A DNA stretch of 64,000 nt from Kushneria indalinina DSM 14324 (GCF_003385845.1 NZ_QRDJ01000008.1:620001-684000); one strand, 5' to 3'. Positions 28,716 to 38,667 are shown, counted from the stretch's first letter. Numbers and translations: made by a program. Notes: generated from the sequence alone by a model not told the origin.

Positions 28716-29624
28716 TCAGCCCTTCGGTCGTGGCGGGGCTTTTTTGACCGGGGCCGCATTGCGGGCAATGTGTTCGATGATCAGGCCTGCTACGTCCTTG
28801 CCTGTGCTGGTTTCAATCCCCTGAAGGCCGGGGGATGAGTTCACTTCCATGATCACCGGCCCGTGATTGGAGCGTAGAAGATCGACGCCTGCCACCTGCA
28901 GTCCCATGGCCTTGGCAGCGCGAATGGCGGTGGAGCGCTCCTCGGGCGTAATACGAATACTGCTGGCACTGCCCCCGCGGTGCAGGTTGGAGCGAAACTC
29001 CCCCTCGGCCGCCTGGCGCTTCATGGCAGCGACCACCTTGTCGCCGACCACGAAGCAACGCAGATCCGCACCGCGCGCTTCCTTGATGTACTCCTGCACC
29101 ATGATATTGGCATTGAGGCCCATGAAGGCCTGAATAACGCTCTCCGCTGCCTGCTGGGTTTCTGCCAGTACGACACCGATGCCCTGGGTGCCTTCCAGCA
29201 GCTTGATGACCAGAGGTGCGCCCTTGACCATCTTGATCAGGTCAGGGATATCGTCGGGTGAATGGGCAAAGCCGGTGATCGGCAGCCCCAGTCCCTTGCG
29301 CGACAGCAGCTGCAGTGAGCGCAGTTTGTCACGCGAACGGGTGATGCCGACCGAATCGTTGAGGACATAGGTACCCATCATCTCGAACTGGCGCAGTACG
29401 GCGGTGCCATAAAAGGTTACCGAGGCACCGATCCGCGGAATAACGGCGTCAAAGGGCTCAAGCTGTTCACCGCGATAGTGGATCGTGGGGTGATGAGAGG
29501 CGATGTTCATGTAGCAGCGCAGGGTGTCGATCACCCGCACCGAATGCCCGCGTTGCTCGGCGGCCTCGATCAGTCGCCGTGTAGAGTAAAGATTACGATT
29601 GCGCGACAACAGGGCGATATGCAT
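28716..29624 (-). CDS. rimK: Ribosomal protein S6--L-glutamate ligase RimK
   Basis: RimK is an ATP-grasp enzyme that adds glutamate residues to the C-terminus of ribosomal protein S6. The protein is 302 residues, as usual. It starts with [18 protein letters not shown] and holds the ATP-grasp segments [15 protein letters not shown] and [19 protein letters not shown], with the metal site [13 protein letters not shown] near the end. AAGGA precedes the ATG. It follows rimB by 23 bases on the same strand, the same rimB-rimK pairing described in Pseudomonas. Confidence 0.95.
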   Translation of the reverse strand: MHIALLSRNRNLYSTRRLIEAAEQRGHSVRVIDTLRCYMNIASHHPTIHYRGEQLEPFDAVIPRIGASVTFYGTAVLRQFEMMGTYVLNDSVGITRSRDKLRSLQLLSRKGLGLPITGFAHSPDDIPDLIKMVKGAPLVIKLLEGTQGIGVVLAETQQAAESVIQAFMGLNANIMVQEYIKEARGADLRCFVVGDKVVAAMKRQAAEGEFRSNLHRGGSASSIRITPEERSTAIRAAKAMGLQVAGVDLLRSNHGPVIMEVNSSPGLQGIETSTGKDVAGLIIEHIARNAAPVKKAPPRPKG

Positions 29625-29647
29625 GAGAAGTCCTTTTTGAGCAGGGC

Positions 29648-30085
29648 TTAGGGTGTGCCATGCAGGAAAGCGGTACCCGGGGCCACCAGCACCCTTCTCA
29701 TGGCACGACGTCCCAGCAGCATGGGGTGTTTCATGGCAGCGCGATCGACCAGGGTCAGGTCCAGTTCCTGGGTCAGTTCTCCCAGTTGCATGGTCGTACG
29801 AATAACGTATCGCCAGCTGGCATGGCCATTGGAGCTTCTGACCTTGCGACGGTCGCTGAGCGGTAGGGTAAACCGGCTTGTTCCCCGGGTGCCTTCACCA
29901 CTCCAGGTGCCGAAGCTGATCCACCACTGGCCATGCTGCTCGAAAGCATGAATGTTGTCGGCATGCAGGGCAGAGGTTCTGGCACCGGTATCGATCTTGC
30001 AGGCAAGGCGCAGATCGAGTTCAGGCAGGGCCACCATCTCTCGACGACCCACGATGGCTCTTGGTTTATAGGGTAGCTCATCCAT
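29648..30085 (-). CDS. rimB: Retropepsin-like protease RimB family protein
   Basis: This 145-residue protein belongs to the COG4067 family of single-domain retropepsin-like aspartyl proteases, often mis-titled ATP-dependent zinc proteases. The active-site motif [11 protein letters not shown] is at about residues 32-42. The family is encoded next to rimK, and in Pseudomonas fluorescens RimB modulates RimK glutamation of S6. Its first eight bases overlap the end of the upstream gene, so the two are probably translationally coupled. Confidence 0.88.
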   Translation of the reverse strand: MDELPYKPRAIVGRREMVALPELDLRLACKIDTGARTSALHADNIHAFEQHGQWWISFGTWSGEGTRGTSRFTLPLSDRRKVRSSNGHASWRYVIRTTMQLGELTQELDLTLVDRAAMKHPMLLGRRAMRRVLVAPGTAFLHGTP

Positions 30086-31124
30086 GCTGTTCTCTCTGTA
30101 TCGCGTCGATCTGATGCCACAGGGTGGAGCCGGGACTTGCCTGTTTCATCGCCATGATCATGGGCAGACGAAGACGCGGGATTCGGGTCAGGTCGCGAAC
30201 CAGGACCCTGAAATCGTGTGCTGCAAGCCGTGAGATACTGACAAGATAGTCGCTGGAGCGGCGCTCATGCTCAAGATGATGCCAGCCACGAGCGGCGATG
30301 GTGGCCAGTTCTTCAGCATTCGGGGAGTGATGAAGGCGGGTCTCCAGCCATGTGCCAGCATGTTCGAGTGGGCTGGCCAGTATGGCGCTCAGAGCTGCCT
30401 GATAACGAGGGTAATCGCTTTCCACGGTCGCACGTTGTGCCACCATGGCATCGAGCAGCGTTTCCTGCTGTATGGGTGCATGGGCAAGGCACTCACACAG
30501 GGCAACAAAGGCCGGATCGGGCAGCTTATCCAGCCGTTTCGACAAGAAGGTTTCGTCCTCGTTTGTTTTGCGGACAACAAGGTCGGCAATGCCCTGCAGC
30601 CCCAGCTGTTGCCACGCCTGCGTACTGTCATCGCTGAGATAATACCCTCGCGCGGCATCATGATACTGACTGGCAGGCATCTCAAGATCATGAGAAATGC
30701 GCGCGTGCAAAAGCGCTTTGGTGAGATCTCCTGGCTGAAGCGCAATTGGCACATCCTTGAGGGTTTCTGCGGCGCTGTCGAGCGCCAGAGTACCATCAGG
30801 CGCACGCTGGAAGGTGCTTATCAGCTGTTCAAGAAAATTGTCACGCAGTGCCGGAACCAGCATGGACTGCTCATCCAGCGGTAGCCCCAGACACCAGATG
30901 ATGGGATCACTCTGCGGAGTGGGGGGGAATACCAGCGCCACCTGCGCCTGCGATTGCCAGGGCTGCGACCATGCCACCTGCTGTTGTTCAAAGGCCCTGA
31001 AATGTTCAATGGCGCAGGGCACTACCCGACGCCCGAGATGATAGATTCGGGGCGTAATGTCGGCATGGGCAAAAAGATCGACAAGTGTGGGCGTTAACAT
31101 CAGGGCATTTCCAGAAGGGTTCAT
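30078..31124 (-). CDS. Uncharacterised protein, probable DUF3549 family
   Basis: The protein is soluble, about 348 residues, with no signal peptide. The N-terminal pattern (YHLGRRVVPCAIEHFRAFEQ, then IIWCLGLPLDEQ) resembles the DUF3549 family of gammaproteobacteria, whose function is unknown. The rest is helical and may consist of repeat-like helices. It is the first gene of a unit with rimB and rimK and overlaps rimB by eight bases. A role linked to S6 modification or translation is therefore an attractive inference. Starts at 31124 (ATG, used), 31100 (ATG) and 31175 are all possible; none has a strong ribosome site. Confidence 0.75.
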   Translation of the reverse strand: MNPSGNALMLTPTLVDLFAHADITPRIYHLGRRVVPCAIEHFRAFEQQQVAWSQPWQSQAQVALVFPPTPQSDPIIWCLGLPLDEQSMLVPALRDNFLEQLISTFQRAPDGTLALDSAAETLKDVPIALQPGDLTKALLHARISHDLEMPASQYHDAARGYYLSDDSTQAWQQLGLQGIADLVVRKTNEDETFLSKRLDKLPDPAFVALCECLAHAPIQQETLLDAMVAQRATVESDYPRYQAALSAILASPLEHAGTWLETRLHHSPNAEELATIAARGWHHLEHERRSSDYLVSISRLAAHDFRVLVRDLTRIPRLRLPMIMAMKQASPGSTLWHQIDAIQREQHG

Positions 31125-31244
31125 ATCGGCGCGGCCGCGCAATGTATCGTGTTGATGGCCGGCGCGCCAGCTCAAAGTTGTTCAAAAAATAAACAATTCT
31201 CTGGAGTCGGCGACTCCGCAGGGGCAGACAAAACTATCCCGACC

Positions 31245-31253
31245 TTATCCACA
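31245..31253 (+). promoter_or_regulatory. Perfect DnaA-box match in the intergenic region
   Basis: The nine bases TTATCCACA fit the consensus DnaA box. It lies alone in the 260-base divergent region between the DUF3549-like gene and yqcC. A short palindrome (GGAGTC-GGC-GACTCC, 31203-31217) is nearby. A single box is not an origin; it may be a DnaA-regulated promoter or chance. Confidence 0.35.
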
Positions 31254-31385
31254 CGTTCGTTCAGTCGATCTGTGCAAAACATGATTGTCGGTCGGTGACA
31301 GCGCCGCATCAGGCTTCCATCATTTTATTCACTGTTCAGGGCACGCATAATGACTGACATCATATCTTCTTGAGCAGGAATCCCC

Positions 31386-31739
31386 ATGACGCAATATGAA
31401 TCGCTGAATGTTGCACTGACACGACTTGAAGCTGCCATGCGTGCAGGCAACCTCTGGCAGAGCCAGACCCAGCCGGAACCGTCTGCCTTTGACAGCGAAC
31501 AGCCCTTTAATGCCGATACGATGTCGATGGGCCAATGGCTGCGCTATGTGCTGATTCCGCGGCTGCGCAGTCTAATGGAAGGGGAGCATCCGTTGCCGGA
31601 CAACGCCAACATTGCGCCAGCCGCTGAAGTCTATTTTCAGGAAAATCGCTCCAGCGTTCGCTTGCCCATTCTGGAAGCACTGCGCGATGTGGATAACGTG
31701 CTGGTCAATGGAGAACTGCGTCCACAGGAGGGGCAATGA
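31386..31739 (+). CDS. yqcC: YqcC family protein (DUF446)
   Basis: The 117-residue protein matches the small helical DUF446/YqcC family. The signature MSMGQWLRYVLIPRLRSLME lies in the middle, and LPDNANIAPAAEVYF follows. Its biochemical role is unknown; in enterobacteria it is next to truC. AGGAA lies six bases ahead of the ATG. Its TGA overlaps the ATG of the next gene, so the two are coupled. Confidence 0.9.
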   Translation: MTQYESLNVALTRLEAAMRAGNLWQSQTQPEPSAFDSEQPFNADTMSMGQWLRYVLIPRLRSLMEGEHPLPDNANIAPAAEVYFQENRSSVRLPILEALRDVDNVLVNGELRPQEGQ

Positions 31740-32272
31740 GCAAGGGTGCTCCCTGCGAAAACGACATTGAGGTGCATTACTACTTTGCCTACGGCAGCAA
31801 CATGAATGTTGACAGGATGCAGGCACGCGTCGGGAAGACCCGGCGCATGCTCTCGGCAACGCTCAGGAACTGGCGGCTGTACTTTGACAAGGCTTCCCGG
31901 GTGGATGGCGTGGCCCATGCCAATGTCAGGATGGAAGAGGGCGGGCTGGTCGAGGGCGTGCTGTATGAGTTGACGCATCCAGCGCAGATCCGTGACATGG
32001 ACCCCTTTGAAGGTCACCCTTGTGAATACTGTCGCCAGGTGGCCATGGTCGATACTGCCGACGGTCCTCTGGCGGCCTGGGTTTATGTGGCCCTGCCTGG
32101 AAAAACGGGTTCGGGGCGACTGCCGGCACGCGAATATCTGGGACATCTTCTGGCGGGCAGAGACTTTCTCAGTCATGCCTATCTTGAGCGATTGAGCACC
32201 CAACACTGCATCGATAGTCTTGAAGATGAGGCGCTGTTATCACTGGGAATTTCACGAACCACACCGGGCTAG
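31736..32272 (+). CDS. Gamma-glutamylcyclotransferase family protein
   Basis: The segment YYFAYGSNMN at residues 13-22 is the hallmark nucleotide-like loop of the GGCT/AIG2 fold. The expected catalytic Glu lies near FEGHPCEYCRQ (about 93-103). Members release 5-oxoproline from gamma-glutamyl amines or peptides, but the substrate of this branch is unknown. The gene starts inside the yqcC stop codon (ATGA) and ends before a bidirectional terminator. Confidence 0.88.
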   Translation: MSKGAPCENDIEVHYYFAYGSNMNVDRMQARVGKTRRMLSATLRNWRLYFDKASRVDGVAHANVRMEEGGLVEGVLYELTHPAQIRDMDPFEGHPCEYCRQVAMVDTADGPLAAWVYVALPGKTGSGRLPAREYLGHLLAGRDFLSHAYLERLSTQHCIDSLEDEALLSLGISRTTPG

Positions 32273-32299
32273 GTGTTCAGACCAGGCAGTACAGATACG

Positions 32300-32328
32300 A
32301 AAAAGGCCACCCATAAGGGTGGCCTTTT
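32300..32328. terminator. Bidirectional terminator between the GGCT gene and the ompW-like gene
   Basis: AAAAGGCCACCC pairs with GGGTGGCCTTTT around ATAA. An A-run on one side and T-run on the other let it serve both convergent genes. Confidence 0.88.
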
Positions 32329-32372
32329 GCTGATCGCTTTCCGAAGAGAGCGATCAGATGCCAGCTAACTGT

Positions 32373-32942
32373 TTAGAAGCGGAAGGAAACGCCGCCGCCT
32401 ACAGTCAGCGGATCGATATCACGATCGCCGCCGTCGGTGTAATCGGCCTTCAGATCGGTGTACTGGACAAAGCCGTTAAGCGCCCAGTTGTCGGTGATCA
32501 AAAGATCAGTACCTACCTGAGCCGTCGGTGCCCACTGACGCTTTTCAAAGCTGTCGGTGCCGCCATTGAGGCTCGAGTCATTGAAGGTGACATAGCTGGC
32601 ACCCAGACCGGCATAGGGCTGAACGCGTGAATCAGTGCCGCCCATCGGGTAGTACTGCGCCATGATGTTGTACTGCTTCATCTTGAAGCTGTCACCATTG
32701 CTGCCATCATAGTCATTGCTGTTGCTACCGCTGAGTTCAACGCCCAGCTTGTCGAACGGCATGACACCGATCGCGCCATTCCAGCTATTTTCGTCGTTGA
32801 ATTTTCCGCTGGCGGTAATGTCTGACTTGACGACATCGGCGCGGGCATAGACATCACCCTGGCCGTAAGCCATGGCAGACTGAGCGGCGAAAACGCTGGT
32901 ACCAACCAGTACAGAAGCTGCGAAAATCTTGTTCAGAGTCAT
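32373..32942 (-). CDS. OmpW family outer-membrane protein
   Basis: After a signal peptide ending at AQSAMA (about residue 24) the protein has alternating beta strands of a small eight-stranded barrel. It ends in GGGVSFRF, with the terminal Phe needed for BAM recognition. Conserved OmpW-like pieces include VQPYAGLGASYVTF and WALNGFVQYTDLKADY. Such proteins admit small hydrophobic or cationic solutes and are often osmotically or oxygen regulated. The ATG at 32942 is chosen because AAGGAG lies six bases upstream; the frame also opens 11 codons earlier. The AT-rich upstream region carries nested inverted repeats. Confidence 0.87.
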   Translation of the reverse strand: MTLNKIFAASVLVGTSVFAAQSAMAYGQGDVYARADVVKSDITASGKFNDENSWNGAIGVMPFDKLGVELSGSNSNDYDGSNGDSFKMKQYNIMAQYYPMGGTDSRVQPYAGLGASYVTFNDSSLNGGTDSFEKRQWAPTAQVGTDLLITDNWALNGFVQYTDLKADYTDGGDRDIDPLTVGGGVSFRF

Positions 32943-32986
32943 GATCTTCTCCTTGCTCGAAATGAAGTTGTTCATATCGATGGGGT

Positions 32987-33030
32987 TATAGTTGGGAAAC
33001 GCTGTTTCCTAATGCTTGGTCTCAACTATA
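32987..33030 (-). promoter_or_regulatory. Nested inverted repeats upstream of the ompW-like gene
   Basis: An outer pair, TATAGTTG (32987-32994) and CAACTATA (33023-33030), encloses an inner perfect hairpin GGAAAC-GCT-GTTTCC (32995-33009). They lie 45-90 bases before the start codon, in the likely promoter or 5' leader. They could be a regulator site or a leader structure. The function is inferred. Confidence 0.5.
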
Positions 33031-33033
33031 GAG

Positions 33034-33072
33034 AACACTGTTTTGTTTGTCACGTTATTTTTTTACAGTGTT
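33034..33072. repeat. Inverted repeat in an AT-rich island
   Basis: AACACTGT (33034-33041) is repeated inverted as ACAGTGTT (33065-33072), with a T-rich 23-base centre. The surrounding 33030-33160 region is far more AT-rich than the rest of the window. It separates lpxR, ending at 33159, from the ompW promoter. Confidence 0.5.
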
Positions 33073-33158
33073 TCTTATCTTTTTAATAATTAAAAGCTAT
33101 GAAACATGTGGCGGTATACAGGAAAAAGACCATGTGTTAACCGCCCGCGTAACAAAAC

Positions 33159-34136
33159 CTATAGCCAGCTGGACAGTGTCACCACACCGAAGTAATCACT
33201 GTTATCCTGGTCTTCGAATTCGCGGCTGCGCTTCAGAGTCGTCAGACTCAAATTGTAGCGATCCCATGAGATCGCGCCTCCCAGTTCCAGATCACCTACC
33301 CACTGACGTTTGTCAACGCTGTGACTGTTTCTGAAGGTATTGCCATCCAGCAGCATGTTACGTGCCATGAAACGCCCCTGAGCGTTGCCAAAGATGTACC
33401 AGTTAAAGCTTCGGTCGCGAGAGAACATCATGTCCGAGGACGAGTAGGGCGCCATGCCGGGCGTGGTGTATTGATTGTCCAGCCTTCGGCCCAGACGAAT
33501 TCCCAGCCCGGCGGAGGCGTAATCATAAAGATTGCCCAGGGCAAAACCTGCATTTGGGCCGTACTCCATGGCCAGGCTGCCCAGAGTGTCGCGGTACCAC
33601 CAGTTGCGCTGCATGGCGAGTGTCACGGTAGGTTCGTTATGCAGCTGGTTATGCCACCCCCTGGGATCATCGCTGTCGACCAGGTGGTGAAAGTTCTTTT
33701 GCACTTTTTTCGCGCCGGAGCCCGGACCGATCAGACCGATGTCCAGCGAGAAGGCATCGTCAACGCGCCATTGCGGTGTGAGGTTATGGCGGTACAGCGA
33801 CAGTCCGCCATAGAGATAGCCCGCATAGGGGCGGTCATCGGTGATCAGGTCGCGACGATCGGTATCTTCCGGTGTATACATCTGCTGGCCGAAACGATAG
33901 GAGGCAACGTCAACGTCCCCGGAGGCCCAGCCCGGCATCCAGTCGGCGACCGAACGTGTCCAGTGGTCGCCTTCGGGTTCAAAGCTCCAGCTTCCCTCAA
34001 CCCCATTGGTATAGTGGCCATCATCGCTTCGAGCCGTAAAGAAGTCGTTGGAAAGCTTGAAGGTCAAAACGCCATCTGCCATGGCAGTAGCGGAAAGGAG
34101 CAGGCCAGTGCTTATGAGGATCGCGCGACAGATCAT
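33159..34136 (-). CDS. lpxR: Lipid A 3'-O-deacylase LpxR family outer-membrane protein (DUF2219)
   Basis: A signal peptide (about 1-20, ending ATAMA) precedes a 12-strand barrel of the LpxR family. The N-terminal motif SNDFFTARSDDGHYTNG carries the Asn/Asp and Thr residues of the active site. The IGPGSGAKKVQKNFH and DDPRGWHNQL segments fit the calcium and catalytic His region. LpxR removes the 3'-acyloxyacyl chain of lipid A and changes outer-membrane charge and immune recognition. The last residues are SSWL, not a terminal Phe, which is unusual for a barrel. It lies on the same strand as slyB and the ompW-like gene, but between terminators. Confidence 0.85.
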   Translation of the reverse strand: MICRAILISTGLLLSATAMADGVLTFKLSNDFFTARSDDGHYTNGVEGSWSFEPEGDHWTRSVADWMPGWASGDVDVASYRFGQQMYTPEDTDRRDLITDDRPYAGYLYGGLSLYRHNLTPQWRVDDAFSLDIGLIGPGSGAKKVQKNFHHLVDSDDPRGWHNQLHNEPTVTLAMQRNWWYRDTLGSLAMEYGPNAGFALGNLYDYASAGLGIRLGRRLDNQYTTPGMAPYSSSDMMFSRDRSFNWYIFGNAQGRFMARNMLLDGNTFRNSHSVDKRQWVGDLELGGAISWDRYNLSLTTLKRSREFEDQDNSDYFGVVTLSSWL

Positions 34137-34225
34137 GAATAAGGTTCCCGTTTTAATGACGCTATTTTCGTTAACGGGCTTACTTTAGACGATCATAAGG
34201 GATAATGCTTACAATGTTTAACGCA

Positions 34226-34252
34226 TAAAAAAACCGCCACGAGGGCGGTTTT
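34226..34252 (-). terminator. Intrinsic terminator after slyB
   Basis: Read on the minus strand, AAACCGCC pairs with GGCGGTTT around a five-base loop and runs into a long T-tract (A-run at 34227-34233 on the plus strand). Confidence 0.85.
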
Positions 34253-34285
34253 CAGAGCAACAGTAAAGCTACGGCCGCAAGTGTC

Positions 34286-34753
34286 TTATTCAGGCGCGAT
34301 GCTCATGCTGTTACCAGAGCCGATGAGCCTGACGCGCTGGCCGGGCTGATAGGGTGTATCGGCTTTTTGCACGACCACCAGGTCCTGACCACTGTCAGTG
34401 CGCACCTGAATCTCGTAGGCGCTGACCTGGTTGGCACGATCCTCGACCTTGCTGCCGGCTACGGCACCACCAATGCCGCCTACGGCGGTAGTCAGTACGC
34501 GACCGGAACCGCCACCGAACTGATTGCCCAGCAAACCGCCGAGTACGGCGCCACCGATACCACCGAGCCCCGAGTCGTTCTCGTTGCCGGCCTGAATGGT
34601 AACAGGACGTACGCCGGTGACCGTGCCATAAGTGACATTGCGTGCGGTTTTGGCCTGGTTGCCACTGTAGGTATTACCGGAATAGATATCGCTATTGGCG
34701 CACCCACCAAGGGTCAGGGCACCAAGGGCTACAACGACAAGATAACGCTTCAT
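34286..34753 (-). CDS. slyB: Outer-membrane lipoprotein SlyB (glycine-zipper)
   Basis: The product has a lipoprotein signal with lipobox LGGC (Cys at about residue 18). A glycine-zipper 2TM segment follows (GGIGGAVLGGLLGNQFGGGSG and AVGGIGGAVAGS, about 66-103), then a small C-terminal domain with VVVQKADTPYQPGQRV. It aligns along its length with E. coli SlyB, a PhoPQ-controlled lipoprotein that stabilises outer-membrane proteins under stress. The ATG at 34753 has AGGAG upstream. A longer frame to 34939 adds residues with no homology pattern. Confidence 0.93.
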   Translation of the reverse strand: MKRYLVVVALGALTLGGCANSDIYSGNTYSGNQAKTARNVTYGTVTGVRPVTIQAGNENDSGLGGIGGAVLGGLLGNQFGGGSGRVLTTAVGGIGGAVAGSKVEDRANQVSAYEIQVRTDSGQDLVVVQKADTPYQPGQRVRLIGSGNSMSIAPE

Positions 34754-34943
34754 GGGTAACTCCTGCGCCGGTATGGCGCACCGACGGGCTGTTGTTCTGG
34801 AACACTGTTTGACAATTAAAAACCGGACAGGTTTCAACCACTCTATCAGGATGGTCCTGATGACGACCAGGCTGACTGTCAGAAGCCATTGTGCACCACT
34901 GTAGCCTGCCAGCACATCGACTGCCAGCGACAACCCCACTGGC

Positions 34944-35375
34944 TCAGACCAGGCTCAGGGTCATGTCGCGATGGGGAATGCCCGCATCCATGTAAACCTC
35001 TCCCCGTGCTACAAAGCCCAGCTGCGCATAAAACTCCAGAGCATGGGTCTGTGCACTGAGTTCGCACTGCGTAAACTGCTGCGCTCGGGCGCAGCCAATC
35101 ACATGGCGCATCAGCCGTGCGCCCAGTCCAAGGCCACGATGAGAGGCGAGAATGGCCACACGACCGATATGCCCATCGGGCAGCAGCCTTGCAGTACCAC
35201 AGGGGGTATGGCCGTCCTGCATTAGAAAGTGGGTGCACTCAGGATCAAGCGCATCCAGCTCCTCGCTTTCGTCCACACCCTGCTCGTTGATGAAGACGAC
35301 ACGTCGAATATGACTGCAGGCTTCCTTCAGCGTCGCCCAGTCGCCTGTTTCGATGGTGATGTCATCGTTTTGCAT
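34944..35375 (-). CDS. GNAT family N-acetyltransferase
   Basis: The 143-residue protein is a single GNAT domain. The acetyl-CoA loop is in RVAILASHRGLGLGARLM (about 70-87), and the C-terminal part HALEFYAQLGFVARGEVYMDAGIPH is typical of the YjcF/ElaA-like subgroup. The substrate is unknown. It follows roxA with a two-base gap on the same strand, so the two are almost certainly in one message. A link to ribosome or tRNA modification is possible but unproven. Confidence 0.88.
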   Translation of the reverse strand: MQNDDITIETGDWATLKEACSHIRRVVFINEQGVDESEELDALDPECTHFLMQDGHTPCGTARLLPDGHIGRVAILASHRGLGLGARLMRHVIGCARAQQFTQCELSAQTHALEFYAQLGFVARGEVYMDAGIPHRDMTLSLV

Positions 35376-35377
35376 GC

Positions 35378-36577
35378 TCAGTCGTCCGTGATGTCATCGT
35401 CATCATCGAAATCCTCACCTTCTTCTACCCAGCGCAGACTGCCGCGATTGATCAGCGTTGCGAGCAGCGCGCCCGCACCTTCAAGCGCCAGTACCTCCTG
35501 ATCGATGGCCCGGGCACTGGAGAGGCGTTGTGCCAGTGCCGTGCTGCAGGGGTAGCCGTCGCCATCGACAAAGAGTGTGGCCTGTTCGCCATGCGGGTGC
35601 CATGCCAGACGCGAGCCCGGTGCCGGCTCCAGCTGATCACCTTCTGACAGGCCGCTGAGCAGCGTTTCTTCACTGGCCGGTGTCATGGGCGGCATCAGCT
35701 GGTCAGGATATTTCACCTGCGTCATGGTGCGCCCGAACCACTGGGCCATCTGTTCGGGGTTGTCCAGGGCCGTCAGCATCTGCTCGCGCACGCGGGCAAG
35801 CGTGGTGTCATCGATCAGAGCGCTGTCATGGGCTGCCTCGAGGTCCGGGTCGTGATAGCGCGAGGATTCATCAAGCTGCTCACCCAGGTAGTCGGCCCAG
35901 GAGGTCACCATTTCATCCACGGAGGGTGCGCGAAAGCCGACCGAAAAGGTCATGCAGTCTTCGCTCTGGCTGATGCCGTGGTGTGCCACGCGTGGCGGCA
36001 GATACAGCATGTCACCGGGTTCCAGCACCCAGTCCTGATCGTTGGTGACCTGAAAGTCGGCAAGAATGCGCAGGTCAATACCATCGATAATGGGCGCGTC
36101 CTCTGACATGACATCGCCCAGTTGCCAGCGGCGCTGGCCGCTGGCCTGCAGCAGAAACACGTCGTAGTTATCGACGTGCGCGCCGACATTGCCGCCAGGT
36201 GGCGCGAAGCTGACCATGATGTCATCAAGGCGCCAGCGCGGAATAAAGGTGAAATGTTCCAGCAGCTCGGCCACGTCCGGGACGTAGTGGTCCACGGCCT
36301 GAACCAGCAGGGACCAGTCCTTGCGCCCCAGGCGTGCAAAGGTCTCGTCATCAAAGGGACCATGAGACACCTGCCACGGCTTGTCCGGACCTTGCTGTTC
36401 GACCAGGCGCGCCTCGACGTTGTCTTCACAGGCCAGGCCTGCCAGCTCGTCGGGGTCAAGCGGCGACTCAAAATCGGGAAAGGCGCCCCGAATCAGCAGC
36501 GGTTTCTTCTGCCAGTAGTCGTGCAAGAATGTTTCGGCCGACATGCCTCCCAGCGGGAGGTGCGTATGATCTGTCAT
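35378..36577 (-). CDS. roxA: Ribosomal protein L16 arginine hydroxylase (JmjC/cupin oxygenase)
   Basis: This Fe(II)/2-oxoglutarate oxygenase of the YcfD/RoxA family hydroxylates an arginine in ribosomal protein L16. The metal-binding residues are visible as His134 and Asp136 in GAHVDNYDVF and a His at 199 or 200 in RVAHHGIS. The N-terminal YWQKKPLLIRGAF and WSLLVQAVDHYVPDV are typical of JmjC-type cupins. The C-terminal winged-helix region ends in an acidic Asp-rich tail. It lies 26 bases after purB in the same direction. Confidence 0.93.
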   Translation of the reverse strand: MTDHTHLPLGGMSAETFLHDYWQKKPLLIRGAFPDFESPLDPDELAGLACEDNVEARLVEQQGPDKPWQVSHGPFDDETFARLGRKDWSLLVQAVDHYVPDVAELLEHFTFIPRWRLDDIMVSFAPPGGNVGAHVDNYDVFLLQASGQRRWQLGDVMSEDAPIIDGIDLRILADFQVTNDQDWVLEPGDMLYLPPRVAHHGISQSEDCMTFSVGFRAPSVDEMVTSWADYLGEQLDESSRYHDPDLEAAHDSALIDDTTLARVREQMLTALDNPEQMAQWFGRTMTQVKYPDQLMPPMTPASEETLLSGLSEGDQLEPAPGSRLAWHPHGEQATLFVDGDGYPCSTALAQRLSSARAIDQEVLALEGAGALLATLINRGSLRWVEEGEDFDDDDDITDD

Positions 36578-36603
36578 GATTGCTTCCTGCTTTTGGACAC
36601 GCC

Positions 36604-38055
<1,452 letters not shown>

Positions 38056-38667
38056 TTATTCGTCGAGTGACTTGAGGGCACGCCGGATGCCGCTGCGACC
38101 GGCGACCAGCTTCCAGCGTCGCCCGCCCTGTTGGTGCCAGAGCAGGGCAAAGCGCACGCCGGACAGCAGGATGGCCCTGACGCGTTCGGGCATTTGCCGA
38201 CTCTGCAGCAGGGAAGGGTCACCCTGTACCACAATGCGATAGCGAAAGGTGGACAGGGTGTCTTGATAGATTTCACCCAGGCTTGCGATCACATTTTCAT
38301 GCAGTTCGCCGAAATGTTCAGCCTGAGCCTGAACCCGGCCCAGCCGCTGCCCCAGCGTATCCATCATCTCGGTGTTCTTGCGCAGACGATGCATGAGCAG
38401 AATCAGTGAAAAGCCGTAACGCATGACATTGGGCGAGACCTGTTGGCGTGTCAGAACGCCATCCAGTGTCTCGATGCCCGGGCGCAGGTTGTTGATCTGG
38501 CCGCCGTAGACATCCTCGAAGGTGGCCGGGCTGGTCTCCAGTGTGGCCTTGATCAACGTCGACCAGGCGCGTTCATTGGTATGGCCTGTACGGGCGAGCT
38601 CATCGACAACGGTTGCGGCCTGAAAAACTCCGGCCAGCGCCAGTGCCTGACGCGCCTCACTGTTCAT
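38056..38667 (-). CDS. hflD: High frequency lysogenization protein HflD homologue (DUF489)
   Basis: The 203-residue helical protein matches HflD/YcfC in length and in blocks such as [22 protein letters not shown] and the [12 protein letters not shown] segment. In E. coli it is a membrane-associated protein that interferes with phage lambda CII; its housekeeping role is unclear. Its start overlaps the mnmA stop by four bases (ATGA). The conserved mnmA-hflD-purB order supports the call. Confidence 0.93.
   Translation of the reverse strand: MNSEARQALALAGVFQAATVVDELARTGHTNERAWSTLIKATLETSPATFEDVYGGQINNLRPGIETLDGVLTRQQVSPNVMRYGFSLILLMHRLRKNTEMMDTLGQRLGRVQAQAEHFGELHENVIASLGEIYQDTLSTFRYRIVVQGDPSLLQSRQMPERVRAILLSGVRFALLWHQQGGRRWKLVAGRSGIRRALKSLDE

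Noticed and set aside
33321-34142. A 273-codon plus-strand frame opposite lpxR
   Set aside because: The minus strand encodes a signal peptide and LpxR family motifs; the plus frame has none.
38056-38667. HflD, together with HflX, HflK and HflC, as signs of a prophage
   Set aside because: Despite the lysogenization names these are housekeeping genes in conserved order. No integrase, capsid or lysis genes are present.
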